NCBI GenBank assembly: GCA_003164375.1
Contig: PLTE01000238.1
Span: forward strand, 1-5,925
DNA length: 5,925 nt
Reading direction: 5' to 3'
From: Hyphomicrobiales bacterium
GTDB lineage: Bacteria; Pseudomonadota; Alphaproteobacteria; Rhizobiales; Xanthobacteraceae
Shown piece after piece: positions 5,128-5,925 of this stretch. The first letter of the stretch is position 1, and each line of letters begins with the position of its first letter. The notes below the pieces were generated by a model, which did not search any database, was not told the DNA's origin, and saw only the letters and a program-made list of their open reading frames with translations. The position numbers and the translations under genes are program-made.

Positions 5128-5682
5128 ATGCAATTGGCTAACTCGAAAACGCGCTACGGCGCACTGCCGCAGCTCATCCATTGGCTGACGGCGCTGTTCG
5201 TGGTCGCGGGCTGGGTCCTCGGCCAGTTCGGCGACGATCTGCCAAAGGGCGCAGCGCGCGCGCTCGGGCTTTTTGCGCACATGACGCTTGGCGAATGCGT
5301 CATCGCTTTGCTCGCCATTCGCCTGGTTTGGCGGTTCGCCGATCCGCCGCCGCCGCCGGAGCCGACCCCGTTTGGGCCGTTGGTGACGGCGGCCGCGAAG
5401 CTGAGCCAATTCGCACTCTACGCTTTGCTGATCGTGGTGCCGCTTTTGGGAATGATCGTGCAGTTAGAGCGCGGCCACGATCTGCCGATTTTCGGATTGT
5501 GGGAATTCGTCTCGCCATGGCCCGCGGATCGCGCCATTGCGCGGAGCGTCCTGATCGCGCACCGCTATCTTGCCGACGCGCTCCTGATCCTGGCCGGCAT
5601 CCATGCCGGCGCCGCGATCGCGCACCATTGGCTCTGGCGCGACCGCACGCTGGCGCGCATGCTGCCGGGGCTTGGGCGGTAA
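5128..5682 (+). CDS. Cytochrome b561 family membrane protein (CybB-like)
   Basis: A 184-residue inner-membrane di-haem b protein of the cytochrome b561/CybB family, which passes electrons between quinones and other partners; the E. coli member CybB oxidises superoxide and reduces ubiquinone. Four hydrophobic segments are visible at about 16-33, 47-68, 93-112 and 141-167. Histidines suited to haem binding sit in helix 1 (His18, in LPQLIHWL), helix 2 (His51, in FAHMTLGE) and helix 4 (His145 and His159, in AHRYLAD and GIHAGAA), the family pattern. The proline-rich loop ADPPPPPEP (71-79) between helices 2 and 3 is also typical, and the length is normal. The ribosome binding site is weak (GGGA at 5117-5120, seven bases before ATG). 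It follows trmJ by 71 bases on the same strand, with no functional link evident. The physiological electron donor cannot be told from sequence. Confidence 0.92.
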   Translation: MQLANSKTRYGALPQLIHWLTALFVVAGWVLGQFGDDLPKGAARALGLFAHMTLGECVIALLAIRLVWRFADPPPPPEPTPFGPLVTAAAKLSQFALYALLIVVPLLGMIVQLERGHDLPIFGLWEFVSPWPADRAIARSVLIAHRYLADALLILAGIHAGAAIAHHWLWRDRTLARMLPGLGR

Positions 5683-5730
5683 CTGGGCGCGTCGCCTCAG
5701 CGCTAAAGGGATTCGCGTTTTCCTCCCAGC

Positions 5731-5768
5731 GCGTCACGCTCGGACTTGATCCGGGCGCCCAGGCGGCG
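5731..5768 (+). repeat. REP-like palindromic element, copy 1
   Basis: Starts with GCGTCACGC and contains the core CGGACTTGATCCGGG (5741-5755), in which CGGA and TCCG pair around CTTGA. Elements of this type are dispersed in intergenic DNA of many Hyphomicrobiales. It lies about 50 bases after the cytochrome b561 stop codon and may help end or stabilise that transcript. Confidence 0.75.
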
Positions 5769-5770
5769 AC

Positions 5771-5780
5771 AGTCGCGACT
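5771..5780. repeat. Perfect palindrome at the centre of the inverted REP pair
   Basis: AGTCGCGACT is a perfect 10-base palindrome lying between the arms GGCGGC (5762-5767) and GCCGCC (5785-5790), which also pair. It forms the tip of the larger inverted structure made by REP copies 1 and 2. Confidence 0.5.
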
Positions 5781-5797
5781 ATCAGCCGCCTTCCCAG

Positions 5798-5847
5798 CCT
5801 GGATGCGCAGGTCAATCCCCGGACTTGATCCGGGGACGCGCATGACG
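5798..5847 (-). repeat. REP-like palindromic element, copy 2 (inverted flanks)
   Basis: The core CCCCGGACTTGATCCGGGG (5817-5835) has a 7-bp stem. The flanks are in the opposite order to copy 1: a CTGGATGC side (5799-5806) precedes the core and GCATGACGC (5839-5847) follows it. GCATGACGC is the reverse complement of the GCGTCATGC that starts the other copies. Confidence 0.75.
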
Positions 5848-5900
5848 CGGAAAGGGGCGAGCAGGCAATGGCTCCCCACGGCTCGGCCGACCGTATTCCC

Positions 5901-5925
5901 GCGTCATGCCCGGACTTGATCCGGG
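5901..5925 (+). repeat. REP-like palindromic element, copy 3 (cut by window end)
   Basis: Begins with GCGTCATGCC and runs into the CGGACTTGATCCGGG core, which ends exactly at the window edge. Same orientation as copy 1. The element probably continues beyond the window. Confidence 0.75.

Noticed and set aside
5181..5828. A 215-codon plus-strand open frame overlapping the cytochrome b561 gene
   Set aside because: Out of frame with a well-supported membrane protein and extending into the REP elements; a shadow.
5731..5925. Repeated core at 5741, 5820 and 5911 as a CRISPR array
   Set aside because: Repeat spacing is uneven (79 and 91 bases), flanks are inverted between copies, and the core is a known type of dispersed palindromic element; there are no cas genes.

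Overview
The window is GC-rich and looks like part of the chromosome of an alphaproteobacterium, most likely of the order Hyphomicrobiales (Rhizobiales; a Bradyrhizobium/Rhodopseudomonas/Xanthobacteraceae-like relative). This rests on three things: the character of the proteins, a eukaryotic-type NADP-isocitrate dehydrogenase, and the CCGGA-CTTGA-TCCGG palindromic repeats that are scattered through genomes of this group. Species cannot be named from the sequence alone.

Left half, minus strand: two isocitrate dehydrogenase genes lie head to tail. The full-length monomeric-type enzyme (740 residues, 3362 down to 1140) comes first. After a 346-base gap comes the homodimeric, eukaryotic-type enzyme (793 down to the window edge, 264 residues visible). 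The two proteins catalyse the same TCA-cycle reaction, oxidative decarboxylation of isocitrate to 2-oxoglutarate with NADP+, but belong to different families. Each gene has its own upstream region. The two regions share an identically spaced promoter-like block (CTAACA, TTTCAC, 17 bases, TATAGG) and a second conserved block in the leader, so the genes are probably transcribed separately but under related control. A 12-bp palindrome lies immediately upstream of the -35 box of the distal gene and could be an operator or the terminator of the proximal gene.

Centre: about 500 bases without a convincing gene separate the monomeric IDH from the divergent plus-strand genes. This stretch holds the IDH promoter, an 8-bp inverted repeat, a 19-bp tandem repeat and a 7-bp hairpin.

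Right half, plus strand: a TrmJ-type tRNA 2'-O-methyltransferase (3860-5056) carries an extra C-terminal domain of the DUF559/Vsr-like nuclease family that appears to have lost its active site. Seventy-one bases later comes a four-helix cytochrome b561 (5128-5682). The window ends in a cluster of palindromic REP-like elements, two of them in inverted arrangement and one cut by the window edge.

The most distinctive observations are the TrmJ-DUF559 fusion with its degenerate nuclease site, and the matching regulatory regions of two unrelated enzymes with the same activity. No CRISPR array, tRNA, rRNA, phage or transposase gene is visible.
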